From Ruminococcus sp. (GTDB taxonomy: Bacteria > Bacillota > Clostridia > Oscillospirales > Ruminococcaceae): a DNA stretch of 62,481 nucleotides. How positions within the stretch are numbered: position 1 is the first letter of the stretch; each line of letters starts with the position of its first letter. Positions 24,134-33,087 of the stretch are shown here, in pieces. The DNA is taken from positions 1 to 62,481 of the forward strand of contig SVNI01000004.1 of NCBI GenBank assembly GCA_015066975.1. Reading direction: 5' to 3'. The notes under the pieces are model-generated. The model saw only the letters and a program-made list of their open reading frames with translations. It searched no databases and was not told where the DNA came from. The translations under genes and the position numbers were made by a program.

Positions 24134-26371
24134 ATGGCTGAAAATCAGCATCTTGAAGGCACTGTGGAGCATGTTCTTTTCCGGAACGAAGCCAACGGTT
24201 ATCTTGTTTTAGACCTGAATGCCAATGGTGAACTTGTCACTGTCACCGGAGAACTCGGCGAAGCCGACGAAGGCGAAGTACTTTCCTTATGGGGGCAATA
24301 TACAACGCATCCGCGCTATGGACAGCAGTTTCAGGCGGAATCCTGTGAACGGAAACTGCCTTCCACTGCTTCTGATATTGAACGTTATCTGAGTTCCGGC
24401 ACAATCAAGGGAATCGGAAAATCTCTGGCTTCTAAGATAGTGAAAGCATTCGGAGACAAGACGCTTGACATTATCGAACATCAGCCCGAACGCCTGATGG
24501 AAATCCGGGGCATGTCACAGTCGAAATGTGACGAAATCACAAAAGAAACCAAACATATTTTCGCCCTGAAAAGCGTGATTTCCTATTTTGACGGCTACGG
24601 CATCAAGTCACGCTATGCAATGAGAGCATTCCGGCTGTGGGGTACAAAATGCCGGGATACTGTTGAGAAAAATCCATATCTTCTTTGTCAGGAAGCGGTT
24701 GGAATGGATTTCCGCAATGTTGAGGCCTATGCCCATGATTTGCGCATTCCGAAAGAGGCTTACTGCCGTATTTCTGCCGGAATTGTGCATATCTTACAGC
24801 ATAATGCCTCCAATGACGGGCATACCTGCCTGCCTTTGGACAGGCTCGCGAAAACGGCAGTCAGGTTTCTGGAAATCCGGGAATCTTTATTCTATGAATG
24901 CTATCAAAGGGCGATTCTGGATGACGAAATAATAGAATATCAAAAAGAGGAACGGGAATTTGTCTATCTGCCGGAATATTTCTTTGCAGAACAGTATATT
25001 ACAGAACGCATCAGTCTTTTAAAAAGATATTCTCCTCCGGAACAGGAAATGCCTGATTATTCTGCCATGATTGCCGATATTGAACGGAATTCCGGCATGA
25101 AGTATGCCGAATTGCAGAAACAGGCGATTCTTTCTGCCATGACAGAAGGTATGCTGATTCTGACAGGAGGCCCCGGCACAGGCAAAACCACAACTCTGAA
25201 TGCGATTATCTCCTGTTTTCAGAAACAGGATTATGAAGTACTTATCGCCGCCCCGACCGGACGTGCTGCCAAGCGCATTTCTGACCTGACAGGCTATCAG
25301 GCAAAAACCATTCACAGACTGCTCGAAGTACAGTTTGATGCTTCCGGACTGCAAAAATTCGTTCATAATGAAGAAAATCCGCTGTCATGTGATGTCATCA
25401 TCATTGATGAAATGTCTATGGTAGATGTGCTGTTATTTTCCAGTCTGCTCCGTGCGCTAAGAGCTGACTGCAAACTGATTCTCGTCGGCGACTCTGACCA
25501 GCTTCCCTCTGTCGGCGCAGGAAATCTGCTTCAGCATCTTCTGGAAAGCAGATGCATGACCACCATCACCCTGAAAGAAATCTTCCGTCAGGCACAGCAG
25601 AGCTGTATCATCACAAATGCTCACAGAATCGTCAACGGCCAGATGCCCGATTTATCTCGAAAAGATAATGATTTCTTCTTCTTTCACCGACCTGATTTCC
25701 AGTCCGCTGCGGATTTGCTGATTGACCTCACCTGCCGACGGCTTCCGAAAGCCTATTCCTACTCTCCGACAAAAGATATTCAGATTATCTGTCCTTCTAA
25801 AATCGGCATTCTCGGAACAGTCCAACTGAATCAAGCACTTCAGGCGAGACTGAATCCGCCCAGTGCGGACAAGCCACAGGTGAAATCATCAGTTTATGAA
25901 TTCCGTCCGGGCGATAAAGTCATGCAGACCAAAAATAATTATGATATTACATGGATAAAAGATGACGAAAACGGAAAAGGCATTTTCAACGGCGATATTG
26001 GGACTATCTTATCCGTCAACCGCCGTCAGGGAGAAGCTGTTATCGACTTCGACGGCCGAAAGACCGTCTATCCCCTCACCATGATGGAACAACTTGACCT
26101 TGCTTATGCCATTACAGTTCATAAAAGTCAGGGCAGTGAATTTGAAGTCGTCATCATTCCCATGATGGGCAGGCTTGAGAAGCTGACCTACCGCAATTTA
26201 TTCTACACTGCCGTCACACGCGCAAAAAAACTGCTGATTCTTATCGGCACACCCCAGAAAGTCCAGCAGATGGTAGAAAGCGTTCACAGAAACTTCCGCT
26301 ACTCCTGTCTGAAATACATGCTCGGAAAGGAGCTGGATTCTTTTGCATCAGAACATCAGGAAGATTCTTAA
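24134..26371 (+). CDS. recD2: RecD2-type 5'-3' DNA helicase
   Basis: Superfamily 1B helicase of 745 aa, the free-standing RecD found in bacteria without RecBC. The N-terminal part carries an OB-like domain and helix-hairpin-helix repeats (around residues 85-200: GTIKGIGKSLASKI, IRGMSQSK), then the helicase core with Walker A GGPGTGKTTT at about 345, DEMSM (Walker B) near 430, GDSDQLPSVG, and the C-terminal YAITVHKSQGSE and VTRAK motifs. It acts in DNA repair and fork stability. The stop overlaps comF by 29 bp. Confidence 0.94.
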   Translation: MAENQHLEGTVEHVLFRNEANGYLVLDLNANGELVTVTGELGEADEGEVLSLWGQYTTHPRYGQQFQAESCERKLPSTASDIERYLSSGTIKGIGKSLASKIVKAFGDKTLDIIEHQPERLMEIRGMSQSKCDEITKETKHIFALKSVISYFDGYGIKSRYAMRAFRLWGTKCRDTVEKNPYLLCQEAVGMDFRNVEAYAHDLRIPKEAYCRISAGIVHILQHNASNDGHTCLPLDRLAKTAVRFLEIRESLFYECYQRAILDDEIIEYQKEEREFVYLPEYFFAEQYITERISLLKRYSPPEQEMPDYSAMIADIERNSGMKYAELQKQAILSAMTEGMLILTGGPGTGKTTTLNAIISCFQKQDYEVLIAAPTGRAAKRISDLTGYQAKTIHRLLEVQFDASGLQKFVHNEENPLSCDVIIIDEMSMVDVLLFSSLLRALRADCKLILVGDSDQLPSVGAGNLLQHLLESRCMTTITLKEIFRQAQQSCIITNAHRIVNGQMPDLSRKDNDFFFFHRPDFQSAADLLIDLTCRRLPKAYSYSPTKDIQIICPSKIGILGTVQLNQALQARLNPPSADKPQVKSSVYEFRPGDKVMQTKNNYDITWIKDDENGKGIFNGDIGTILSVNRRQGEAVIDFDGRKTVYPLTMMEQLDLAYAITVHKSQGSEFEVVIIPMMGRLEKLTYRNLFYTAVTRAKKLLILIGTPQKVQQMVESVHRNFRYSCLKYMLGKELDSFASEHQEDS

Positions 26372-27092
26372 TTTTTTCTATCCGAATGTCTGCCCGAAAT
26401 GCGGTGCTTTTCTGCTTGCAGAAGAAACCGTCTGCGAATTCTGCGCCGAAAAAATGCTTCTGTCCCAGAATGATTACTGTCATCAGTGCGGAAAAGTCAA
26501 CTGCATGTGTCAGTATCAGAAACGTTTTTATGATAAAGCTGTTGTCGCCTGTTACTATGACAGCGACACTGCTCCGGCAGTGCTTGCCCTGAAAAAATCC
26601 AGAAATACAAATTTTGCTTATTTTTCAGCAAGAATTCTCGCCGAACGTCTCCGTCACGGAACTTATTATGAATTTCAGAAAACAGATTATGTCGTTCCTG
26701 TGCCGATGCATTCTTCCAAACAGAAACAGAGAGGCTATAACCAAGCCGGACTGATTGCAAAAGAACTCGCAGAAATTCTGCATCTTCCCTATCGTGAAGA
26801 TATTCTGTATAAAAACAAATCCGAAAAAGAACAGCATACACTGACTTCTGCCGCAGAACGCGCCAGAAATGTCCAGAGCTTCGGCATCCATGATATTTCC
26901 CTCAATGGAAAGCGGATTCTGTTATGTGATGATGTTCTGACAACCGGCAGTACCATGAACCGCTGTGCGGAACTGCTCAAATCAAAAGGGGCATCTGCGG
27001 TGACGGCAGCAGCGGCTTCTTCTACTGCCCCCAGAAAGAAAGAACAAGAGAACAAAGAACTGAAAGAACCTGAGGAGGAACAAATTCCATGA
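26343..27092 (+). CDS. comF: ComF family phosphoribosyltransferase-like protein, TTG start
   Basis: A 249-aa protein with an N-terminal zinc finger (CPKCG, CEFC, CHQCG, CMC), followed by a phosphoribosyltransferase domain: the VPVPMH and RGYNQA blocks and the PRPP loop LLCDDVLTTGSTM at about residue 197. ComF takes part in natural transformation after DNA entry, with DprA and PriA in other species. A TTG at 26343 inside recD2 is the likely start because AAAGGAG lies 10 bases upstream (26326-26332). The C-terminus is a charged, Glu/Lys-rich tail absent from most ComF proteins. Confidence 0.9.
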   Translation: MHQNIRKILNFFYPNVCPKCGAFLLAEETVCEFCAEKMLLSQNDYCHQCGKVNCMCQYQKRFYDKAVVACYYDSDTAPAVLALKKSRNTNFAYFSARILAERLRHGTYYEFQKTDYVVPVPMHSSKQKQRGYNQAGLIAKELAEILHLPYREDILYKNKSEKEQHTLTSAAERARNVQSFGIHDISLNGKRILLCDDVLTTGSTMNRCAELLKSKGASAVTAAAASSTAPRKKEQENKELKEPEEEQIP

Positions 27093-28108
27093 GTATTCCG
27101 GATATCGGGATTGACTTAGGCACAGCCAATCTCGTCATGACCTACGGCCGGAAAGGTGTTGTGCTTTCTGAACCGTCCGTAATTGCCTATAACAAATGCA
27201 CACAGAGAATTCTTGCTGTCGGAAAAGAAGCTTATAAAATGATTGGCAAAGTGCCGGCTTATATTGATGTTGTCCATCCCATGGCAGATGGTGTTATCTC
27301 TGACGATTTGCTGACACAGTGCATGATACGCGAATTTTTACAGAAAGTCTGCGGACATCAGCTTGTCAAGCCGAGAATTATCATCTGTGTGCCGGCTTTT
27401 ATCACCGATTTGGAAAAACGTGCTGTCGGTGATGCCGTCATGAGTGCCGGATGCCGGAAAGCCTATCTGATTGATGAGCCTATCGCTGCCATGCTGGGTG
27501 CAGGCATCAATATCGGACGTGCCAAAGGCCATATGGTTGTGGATATCGGCGGAGGCACGACAGATGTCGCTATTGTTTCCATGAACGGCATTGTTACGTC
27601 TCATTCCGTCAAGAGTGCCGGAAATCAGATTGACAAAGCTATCATAAAATATATGATGAACCGTTATAAACTCCTCATTGGCGAACAGACTGCCGAACAG
27701 GTCAAGAAAACTCTGACTAACCTCTATGACCCCAGTGCAGAAGTCACCATGCCCGTCAAAGGCAGAAACATTCTCCGTGGTCTGCCTGATACTGTCGAAC
27801 TCAATGAAATGGAATTATTCGACGCTGTGGAAGATGAAATTTTTGCAATTATGGAAGCTATCAAGAAAGTTCTGGAAGAAACTCCTCCCGAACTTGTCGG
27901 TGATATTCATGAAAACGGCATTCTGCTCACAGGAGGAGGTGCACTGCTCGGCGGACTCCGGGAACTGATTCACAGAACGCTGAATGTCAACTGTGTACTT
28001 GCAAGAGATACCATGCACTGTGTCGCCAAAGGCACAGGCATGGCATTTCAGAAAATCAATAATCTTCTGGATGGTTTCGAGGGTGTAACTATCTATAAAT
28101 ACCGCTGA
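27089..28108 (+). CDS. mreB: MreB/Mbl-like actin homologue
   Basis: Rod-shape determining actin-fold ATPase, 339 aa, that would form membrane-bound filaments guiding wall synthesis. Phosphate 1 motif DIGIDLGTANL is at the N-terminus, phosphate 2 is VVDIGGGTTDVA at about residue 149, and the adenosine motif is LLTGGGALLGG near 286. The ATG overlaps the comF stop by 4 bp. MreB usually sits with mreCD; here it lies between competence genes, so it may be a secondary paralogue (Mbl/MreBH type). Ruminococci are cocci or short ovoids, so its cellular job may differ from that in rods. Confidence 0.88.
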   Translation: MSIPDIGIDLGTANLVMTYGRKGVVLSEPSVIAYNKCTQRILAVGKEAYKMIGKVPAYIDVVHPMADGVISDDLLTQCMIREFLQKVCGHQLVKPRIIICVPAFITDLEKRAVGDAVMSAGCRKAYLIDEPIAAMLGAGINIGRAKGHMVVDIGGGTTDVAIVSMNGIVTSHSVKSAGNQIDKAIIKYMMNRYKLLIGEQTAEQVKKTLTNLYDPSAEVTMPVKGRNILRGLPDTVELNEMELFDAVEDEIFAIMEAIKKVLEETPPELVGDIHENGILLTGGGALLGGLRELIHRTLNVNCVLARDTMHCVAKGTGMAFQKINNLLDGFEGVTIYKYR

Positions 28109-28109
28109 T

Positions 28110-28982
28110 ATGAAACCCGGAAAAGCACTTCTTTTTCTGTTGTACGGCATTGCTGTGACAGGGTTCTGTCTGTATCAGAAAACCAAATCTGAACACGCTC
28201 TGGAAGAAATTCAGCCGTATCTGCATTATTATCAGACTTCTGAAACAGAAGAATTTTCCGAAACGGAAAGAATCTCCACAGCTTTCCATACAGAAACAGA
28301 ACTGCCAGAAATTTCGGAAACTGTTCCGGAAACTCTGCCGGAAACTTCCGAAACAGAATCAGATACAGAGATTCCAACGTTTCCGGAAACCGAACCCATT
28401 CCAGAAACAACGGAAATCCAATTCCCGATTGAACTTAACCAAGCAACTCTGGAAGAACTCTGCGCTCTGCCGGAAATCGGCGAAGCCACAGCACAGAATA
28501 TTCTGAATTACCGTGAAGAACACGGCGGATTTCTGAACCGTGTACAGCTTCTGGAAGTGTCCGGTATCGGCGAATATAAATATCAGCTCATTCTGCCGTA
28601 TGTATATTTGGAGACGGAATATTCCCTTCCCGAACCAGAACCCGAACCGGAAATTCCCGAAATTCCCGAAATTCCGGAAGAATTTACCGAACCGACGGAA
28701 GAAACTGTTCCGGAAGAAATTCCTGTCATCAATCTCAATACTGCTACAAAAGAACAGCTCATGCTTCTGCCCGGCTGTGATGATGCCCTTGCCGAAGAAA
28801 TCATCACTCTTCGTGACAGAGATATTCATATCTTTTATAATATTCTGGAAATCACGCTTGCTGAACATGTCACACCGGATTTGTTTACCCAATGGGAAAG
28901 CTATCTTTCTGTTGATGATGACGGCAGTCATCAGATTCCCTATATCCGTCCCTACGGACAGGAGACGCAGAATCAGGATTGA
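28110..28982 (+). CDS. ComEA-like membrane protein with two helix-hairpin-helix modules
   Basis: A 290-aa protein anchored by one N-terminal transmembrane segment (about residues 6-22). A long acidic Pro/Glu/Thr-rich stalk (about 43-110) leads to a canonical HhH pair (LNQATLEELCALPEIGEATA and LLEVSGIGEYKY). A second acidic linker of PE repeats follows, then a degenerate second module starting LNTATKEQLMLLPG. ComEA proteins bind double-stranded DNA outside the membrane and hand it to ComEC. It begins 1 bp after the mreB-like stop. The double module and two low-complexity linkers are unusual. Confidence 0.8.
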   Translation: MKPGKALLFLLYGIAVTGFCLYQKTKSEHALEEIQPYLHYYQTSETEEFSETERISTAFHTETELPEISETVPETLPETSETESDTEIPTFPETEPIPETTEIQFPIELNQATLEELCALPEIGEATAQNILNYREEHGGFLNRVQLLEVSGIGEYKYQLILPYVYLETEYSLPEPEPEPEIPEIPEIPEEFTEPTEETVPEEIPVINLNTATKEQLMLLPGCDDALAEEIITLRDRDIHIFYNILEITLAEHVTPDLFTQWESYLSVDDDGSHQIPYIRPYGQETQNQD

Positions 28983-29007
28983 CAAAGTTCTGATTTTGTG
29001 CTATAAT
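28979..29007 (+). promoter_or_regulatory. Perfect sigma-A promoter of the LysR-type gene
   Basis: TTGACA (28979-28984) and TATAAT (29002-29007), 17-bp spacer, both full consensus. The -35 overlaps the stop codon of the ComEA-like gene. The spacer region contains the inverted repeat ACAAA...TTTGT (28982-29000), which could serve for autoregulation. Confidence 0.9.
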
Positions 29008-29060
29008 ATCATCTATAAAGCCTATCTGGATACTAGAAATATCATTAAGGAGGAGTTTTT

Positions 29061-29963
29061 ATGACATTACAGCAGCTCCATTATGCAATCGTCATTTCCG
29101 AAACCGGCTCTATGAACAAAGCAGCCGAAATTCTCTATATTGCACAGCCGTCTCTGACCAGTGCCATCAAGGAACTCGAAAAAGAAACTGGAATTATCAT
29201 CTTCAACCGCAGCGGAAAGGGCGTTTCCCTGACTGCTGACGGTACAGAATTCCTGACCTATGCAAGGCAGGTCTATCAGCAGTATGAAGCCCTACAGGAA
29301 AAATATGCCGGCCGGACTATCCGAAAAAAATTCGGTGTATCCGCTCAGCATTATTCTTTCGCCGTAAAAGCCTTTGTCAATCTGGTGAAAAAATTCGATA
29401 CTTATGATTATGAATTCGCCATCCGGGAAACCAAAACCGGAGAAGTCATCTCTGACGTCAATACCATGAAAAGCGAAATCGGCATTCTGTACCTGAGCGA
29501 TTTCAACAGGCAGATTATGCAGAAGCTTTTTCAGGCAAATCATCTGGAATTTCATCATCTTATCAACTGCGGTGTTTATATCTATCTCTGGAAAGGGCAT
29601 CCCCTCGCTCAAAATCAGATAATCACCTTTGAAGAACTGCGGAATTTCCCCTGCCTGACATTTGAACAAGGCGACAAAAGCTCTTTCTATTTTGCAGAAG
29701 AAATCTTCAGTACGAATGATTATTCGCGCGTAATCAAGGCTTCTGACCGCTCTACCATGCTGAATCTCATGAAAGGTCTCAACGGTTATACATTCTGTTC
29801 GGGAATTATCTGCGACAGCCTGAACGGTTCGGATTATGCCGCTGTTCCTCTTGATGACAGCAGTATTATGGAAATCGGCTACATCACGAGAAAAAATATT
29901 CTCCTGAGTGATTTGGGAAAATTATATATCCAAGAATTACAGCAATATCTGAATCAGAAATAA
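29061..29963 (+). CDS. LysR-type transcriptional regulator
   Basis: A 300-aa regulator with an N-terminal winged helix-turn-helix (about residues 1-60; SMNKAAEILYIAQPSLTSAI is the recognition part) and a periplasmic-binding-protein-like effector domain. AAGGAGGAG precedes the ATG. Monocistronic between its own consensus promoter and a bidirectional terminator shared with the convergent cellulase gene. Proximity makes cel48A a candidate target, and a T-N11-A palindrome typical for this family lies upstream of cel48A. The regulatory link is inference. Confidence 0.93.
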   Translation: MTLQQLHYAIVISETGSMNKAAEILYIAQPSLTSAIKELEKETGIIIFNRSGKGVSLTADGTEFLTYARQVYQQYEALQEKYAGRTIRKKFGVSAQHYSFAVKAFVNLVKKFDTYDYEFAIRETKTGEVISDVNTMKSEIGILYLSDFNRQIMQKLFQANHLEFHHLINCGVYIYLWKGHPLAQNQIITFEELRNFPCLTFEQGDKSSFYFAEEIFSTNDYSRVIKASDRSTMLNLMKGLNGYTFCSGIICDSLNGSDYAAVPLDDSSIMEIGYITRKNILLSDLGKLYIQELQQYLNQK

Positions 29964-29966
29964 AAA

Positions 29967-29992
29967 AACAGGACAGCCGGAGCTGTCCTGTT
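29967..29992. terminator. Bidirectional terminator between the LysR gene and cel48A
   Basis: An 11-bp perfect stem (29967-29977 with 29982-29992) with a CGGA loop. On the minus strand it is followed by seven T, ideal for ending cel48A. On the plus strand the tail is ATTATTTTATT, a weaker terminator for the LysR gene. Confidence 0.9.
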
Positions 29993-30016
29993 ATTATTTT
30001 ATTCTCTTGTCCTGAA

Positions 30017-32659
30017 TTACTTCTTCAGAGGCATATCAGCCTGAGTATAAATCTGAACAATGAGCTTCATGATGTTCAGAGCATCGGTAGAATCCGGCTT
30101 GCCGCTCTGGTCAACGTCAGCATTCTTTTCGCCCTGAGTAGACATAGTTTCCTTACCAAGAATAGCCTTGTTAAGAGTAATAACGTCCAGAATGTCTACT
30201 TCGCCGGAGCAGTCAGCATCGCCCCAGAGAATATCAGTAGGTTCTTCGCTGGTTGTCGGAGTGAGGTCAGGATACAGAGTAGCCATATCACCGAGAGCCA
30301 TCATGATGTCACCAGCATGCCAGAATCTGTGATAGTACAGGTCAACAGCAGCAACATTCTTGAACTTAGCAAGAGCAGCAGCACCTTCTGCACTGGATGC
30401 AGACAGTTCGCTTGTCTTGCCGGACCAGTCAGCACCAGCTGCAACGTCCTTTTCATAAGCAGCCTTGAGTTCCTGAACCAGAGCCAATGCTTCATCAGAA
30501 GTCTTAGCACCAGCCTTAGAACCATAGTTGCCCTCGTACATTGTACGGATGCTCAGGAAGGTTGCACCGTTTGCCAGTGTATCGCCGTTCGGCATTGTGC
30601 CGTTGTAGCTGTTAGGAATCCATACAGTCTGAGAGAAGAAACGTCCCAGAGAACCGTTGTGGTCAAGTCTTGTCAGACCGATGTCATCACGGCCGATTTT
30701 CCATTCGCGGTCGAGGAGCTGCTGAGCCAGATACAGGCCAACTGTCGGAACAGTAGCATCACCAGTACTGTAAGCCTTTGCACCGGACGGAATATTTGTA
30801 TTGCCTTCGATAGTCACACTGCTGGACGGATATGCACCGCCTACGTCAAAGGTCTTGCCCTTGATATCAGCAGCTTCTACGCCCTTAGCCTTAGCATAGT
30901 AAATCAGAGTGTTAGCCAAAGAAGATACGCAACCGAAGTCACCGTTGCCGTAGCCGTTTACTTCGCATGTCAGGCCAGTATTAGCAGTTGCAGTACCGCC
31001 CCAAGTATCAGGCTGACCGGACCATGTCAAACCAGTCGGAATATAATAGTCGCCGTCTGTTGTCAGAACAGTATTGTTGATGAACCATGCAACCCACTTG
31101 TCCAGAATCTGTTCCAGAGCAGCTTCCAGAGTCATGCCACCGGGCTTAACACCTGTTGTATCGCCGTTGGTCTTTACCCAGTAGTAAAGTTCGGACAGAC
31201 GCTGAACAGCCCATACCTGGTTACCAATCCAGTTGTTGGATACCGGGTCACCGTATACCGGGTGGTCCCAATAAGCCATGCCGTAGAATGTGGACTTGCC
31301 GGACGGATATGCTTCATAACGGCCTCTCCAAGAGTTAGTAGCACCACCAGCGATAGGACCATTAGAGGACTGTAACCACAGATAGAATTCCATCTGTCTT
31401 TCCAGAGACTTTGTATAGTCCTGAACTGCACCCTGTGCCTTCATGCCGCTCTTGAGGTCAGCATCCTGAATCAGAGCGAATGCAGCCAGCGGGTTCTGAT
31501 AGAATTCATGTGCATGAGAGCAGCCAATCTGCCAGCACCAGTTCTGACCGGAAGAAGACAGAGCACCGCCCCAGGAAGTATACCAGTTCATCAGATAGTG
31601 AGCGGAAGCTTCACCTGCATTGCCGTTCTGCCAGCCTGCATAGCTGGTATCAACAGCAATCTTCTGATAGTATTTATCATACATGTTATTACGGAGTTCG
31701 TCGCCCATTTCCGCAGCCTTTGCAGATACGGAAGAATCGCCGACACCCCACTGATTTGCATCGAATACACCCTGAATTGCACGGTCTTCAGCGTCAGGAG
31801 CGTTGGTATAAGCATACTGAGGAGTTACCTGAGAGTCTCTGTTGAAGATACCCTTGATACCCTTCTGAGTATTACCATATTTCAGAGTTTCAACACAGGG
31901 CTGCGGAACAGTTTCCCAGCAGGATTCCTGCTCACCGCGCTGGAAGGTATTGATGAAAGTAAAGCCTGTGCCTTCGCCGAAACCATACCAGTTATCAACG
32001 TCACCGAGCCAGTGCATCAGGTACAGACCGCCCTTGCCGTCCTTGCCCTTGTATACGCTTGTGAAGTAGCTGTAAATCGGGTTGGAAGCGGTATGGTCAG
32101 CTTCACCTGCCCATGCGTCCGGGCACTGGTCAGGAGTATCATACTCACCGCAGTACTGTGCGCTTACACTGCCTGCTGTCCAGAAGTTGTCCTGTACGTC
32201 AGGAATCATAACTTCCATGGTCTTCCAAGCCTTTGCAAGGTCATTTGTGTACTGAAGATTGCCTGTGCTTACCTGAGAAGCATGGTTCTTTGCGATGTTG
32301 TCTCTCATTGCAGCAGCCCATACCAGATAGGACATAGCTTCGGAAGTAGTTTCATGACCGTAGTCAGGAGCTTCGATGATAACTTCTTCAACAGCATGGT
32401 ACGGAATTCCGAAGGAATCGCCGCCGCCGGTGTTGGAGCTTAAGTAGCCGTTAGCCTGACCGTTTGTGACAACGTCATCATAAAGGGACAGGAAACGTTC
32501 AGCATAAGTAGAATCGCCGAAAGCGTTAGCCTTGGTTCTTGCGCCGGGTGTACCGCCGACATTTGTGCCTGCATAAGCTACAGTAGAAGCCATAGAAGTG
32601 GCGAGTGTAGCAGCGGACAGAATAGCAGCAATCACTGCTTTGCTCTTTTTAAAAAGCAT
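30017..32659 (-). CDS. cel48A: Cellulosomal GH48 processive cellulase with type I dockerin
   Basis: Secreted exoglucanase that runs along cellulose chains from the reducing end and releases cellobiose; GH48 is usually the most abundant cellulosome enzyme. The 880-aa precursor has a signal peptide (about 1-30, ending VAYA), a full GH48 domain (about 40-810) with the conserved APDYGHETTSEAMSY block whose Glu107 should be the acid catalyst, and many aromatic residues of the substrate tunnel. A dockerin follows (about 815-875) with calcium loops DADCSGEVDILD and DVDQSGKPDSTD. There is no carbohydrate-binding module. AGAGGGG precedes the ATG. It has its own consensus promoter about 120 bp upstream and a strong terminator. 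Codon use is more restricted than in neighbouring genes (frequent GCA, GGC, AAG), as expected for high expression. Confidence 0.97.
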   Translation of the reverse strand: MLFKKSKAVIAAILSAATLATSMASTVAYAGTNVGGTPGARTKANAFGDSTYAERFLSLYDDVVTNGQANGYLSSNTGGGDSFGIPYHAVEEVIIEAPDYGHETTSEAMSYLVWAAAMRDNIAKNHASQVSTGNLQYTNDLAKAWKTMEVMIPDVQDNFWTAGSVSAQYCGEYDTPDQCPDAWAGEADHTASNPIYSYFTSVYKGKDGKGGLYLMHWLGDVDNWYGFGEGTGFTFINTFQRGEQESCWETVPQPCVETLKYGNTQKGIKGIFNRDSQVTPQYAYTNAPDAEDRAIQGVFDANQWGVGDSSVSAKAAEMGDELRNNMYDKYYQKIAVDTSYAGWQNGNAGEASAHYLMNWYTSWGGALSSSGQNWCWQIGCSHAHEFYQNPLAAFALIQDADLKSGMKAQGAVQDYTKSLERQMEFYLWLQSSNGPIAGGATNSWRGRYEAYPSGKSTFYGMAYWDHPVYGDPVSNNWIGNQVWAVQRLSELYYWVKTNGDTTGVKPGGMTLEAALEQILDKWVAWFINNTVLTTDGDYYIPTGLTWSGQPDTWGGTATANTGLTCEVNGYGNGDFGCVSSLANTLIYYAKAKGVEAADIKGKTFDVGGAYPSSSVTIEGNTNIPSGAKAYSTGDATVPTVGLYLAQQLLDREWKIGRDDIGLTRLDHNGSLGRFFSQTVWIPNSYNGTMPNGDTLANGATFLSIRTMYEGNYGSKAGAKTSDEALALVQELKAAYEKDVAAGADWSGKTSELSASSAEGAAALAKFKNVAAVDLYYHRFWHAGDIMMALGDMATLYPDLTPTTSEEPTDILWGDADCSGEVDILDVITLNKAILGKETMSTQGEKNADVDQSGKPDSTDALNIMKLIVQIYTQADMPLKK

Positions 32660-32781
32660 TCTAATTTCCCCTCTCGTTTGATTTTGGTTTTAGGATTTTA
32701 AGATTTTAAAAAAATATCACACCAATTCTGACAGTCATGTCCCCGAATCAGTGCAGTTCAGGAACAGACTTTCATGATTTA

Positions 32782-32810
32782 ATTATAGTCAATTCCGGCT
32801 ATTTTGTCAA
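32782..32810 (-). promoter_or_regulatory. Consensus promoter of cel48A
   Basis: On the minus strand TTGACA (32805-32810) and TATAAT (32782-32787), 17-bp spacer, full consensus. The predicted 5' leader is about 115 nt, carries tandem TTAAAATC-like units at about 32683-32712 and ends with AGAGGGG before the ATG. Confidence 0.9.
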
Positions 32811-32874
32811 GGCTTTCCCCGAAATCCGGAAGATTTTTCACACGATTTCGGCGTTATGTACATGAAGCGAACAC

Positions 32875-32903
32875 AAAATTTGTATATTTTAACAACAAAT
32901 TTT
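32875..32903. promoter_or_regulatory. AAAATTTGT-N11-ACAAATTTT palindrome upstream of cel48A
   Basis: A perfect 9-bp inverted repeat (32875-32883 with 32895-32903) whose inner bases fit the T-N11-A pattern bound by LysR-type regulators. It ends 65 bp upstream of the cel48A -35, an activator-like position, in the 428-bp gap between cel48A and the ABC operon. Apart from this, the two promoters and AT-rich DNA, I see nothing else in the gap. Confidence 0.55.
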
Positions 32904-33027
32904 CAAGGATTATGCAATAAATTTTCACATATCAAACACAGATAACCAGTATAATCATAAAGTAAATCTGCGTTTTCATGAATTCACAAAACAGAAATCA
33001 TTTATCAATATTTTATTCATATTTATA

Positions 33028-33036
33028 TGCGATAAT
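33028..33036 (+). promoter_or_regulatory. Probable extended -10 of the ABC operon
   Basis: TGC followed by GATAAT (33031-33036); no good -35 hexamer is found 17 bp upstream. It lies about 50 bp before the start codon of the ATPase gene. Confidence 0.45.
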
Positions 33037-33087
33037 ATTTCTATGTATGTCCGTACTGCATTACTAAAGAGAAAGGAACATGTATTT

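Noticed and set aside
28230..28730. Short repeats in the ComEA-like gene as a CRISPR or DNA repeat array
   Set aside because: The repeats are irregular codon-level echoes of Glu/Pro/Thr-rich protein segments, with no constant repeat length or unique spacers.
31508..32443. Long open frame (311 codons) antisense to cel48A, and a second of 352 codons at 30317-31375
   Set aside because: Both lie fully inside the GH48 coding region on the opposite strand, have no ribosome binding site, and arise from its biased codon use; the translations look like shadow sequence.
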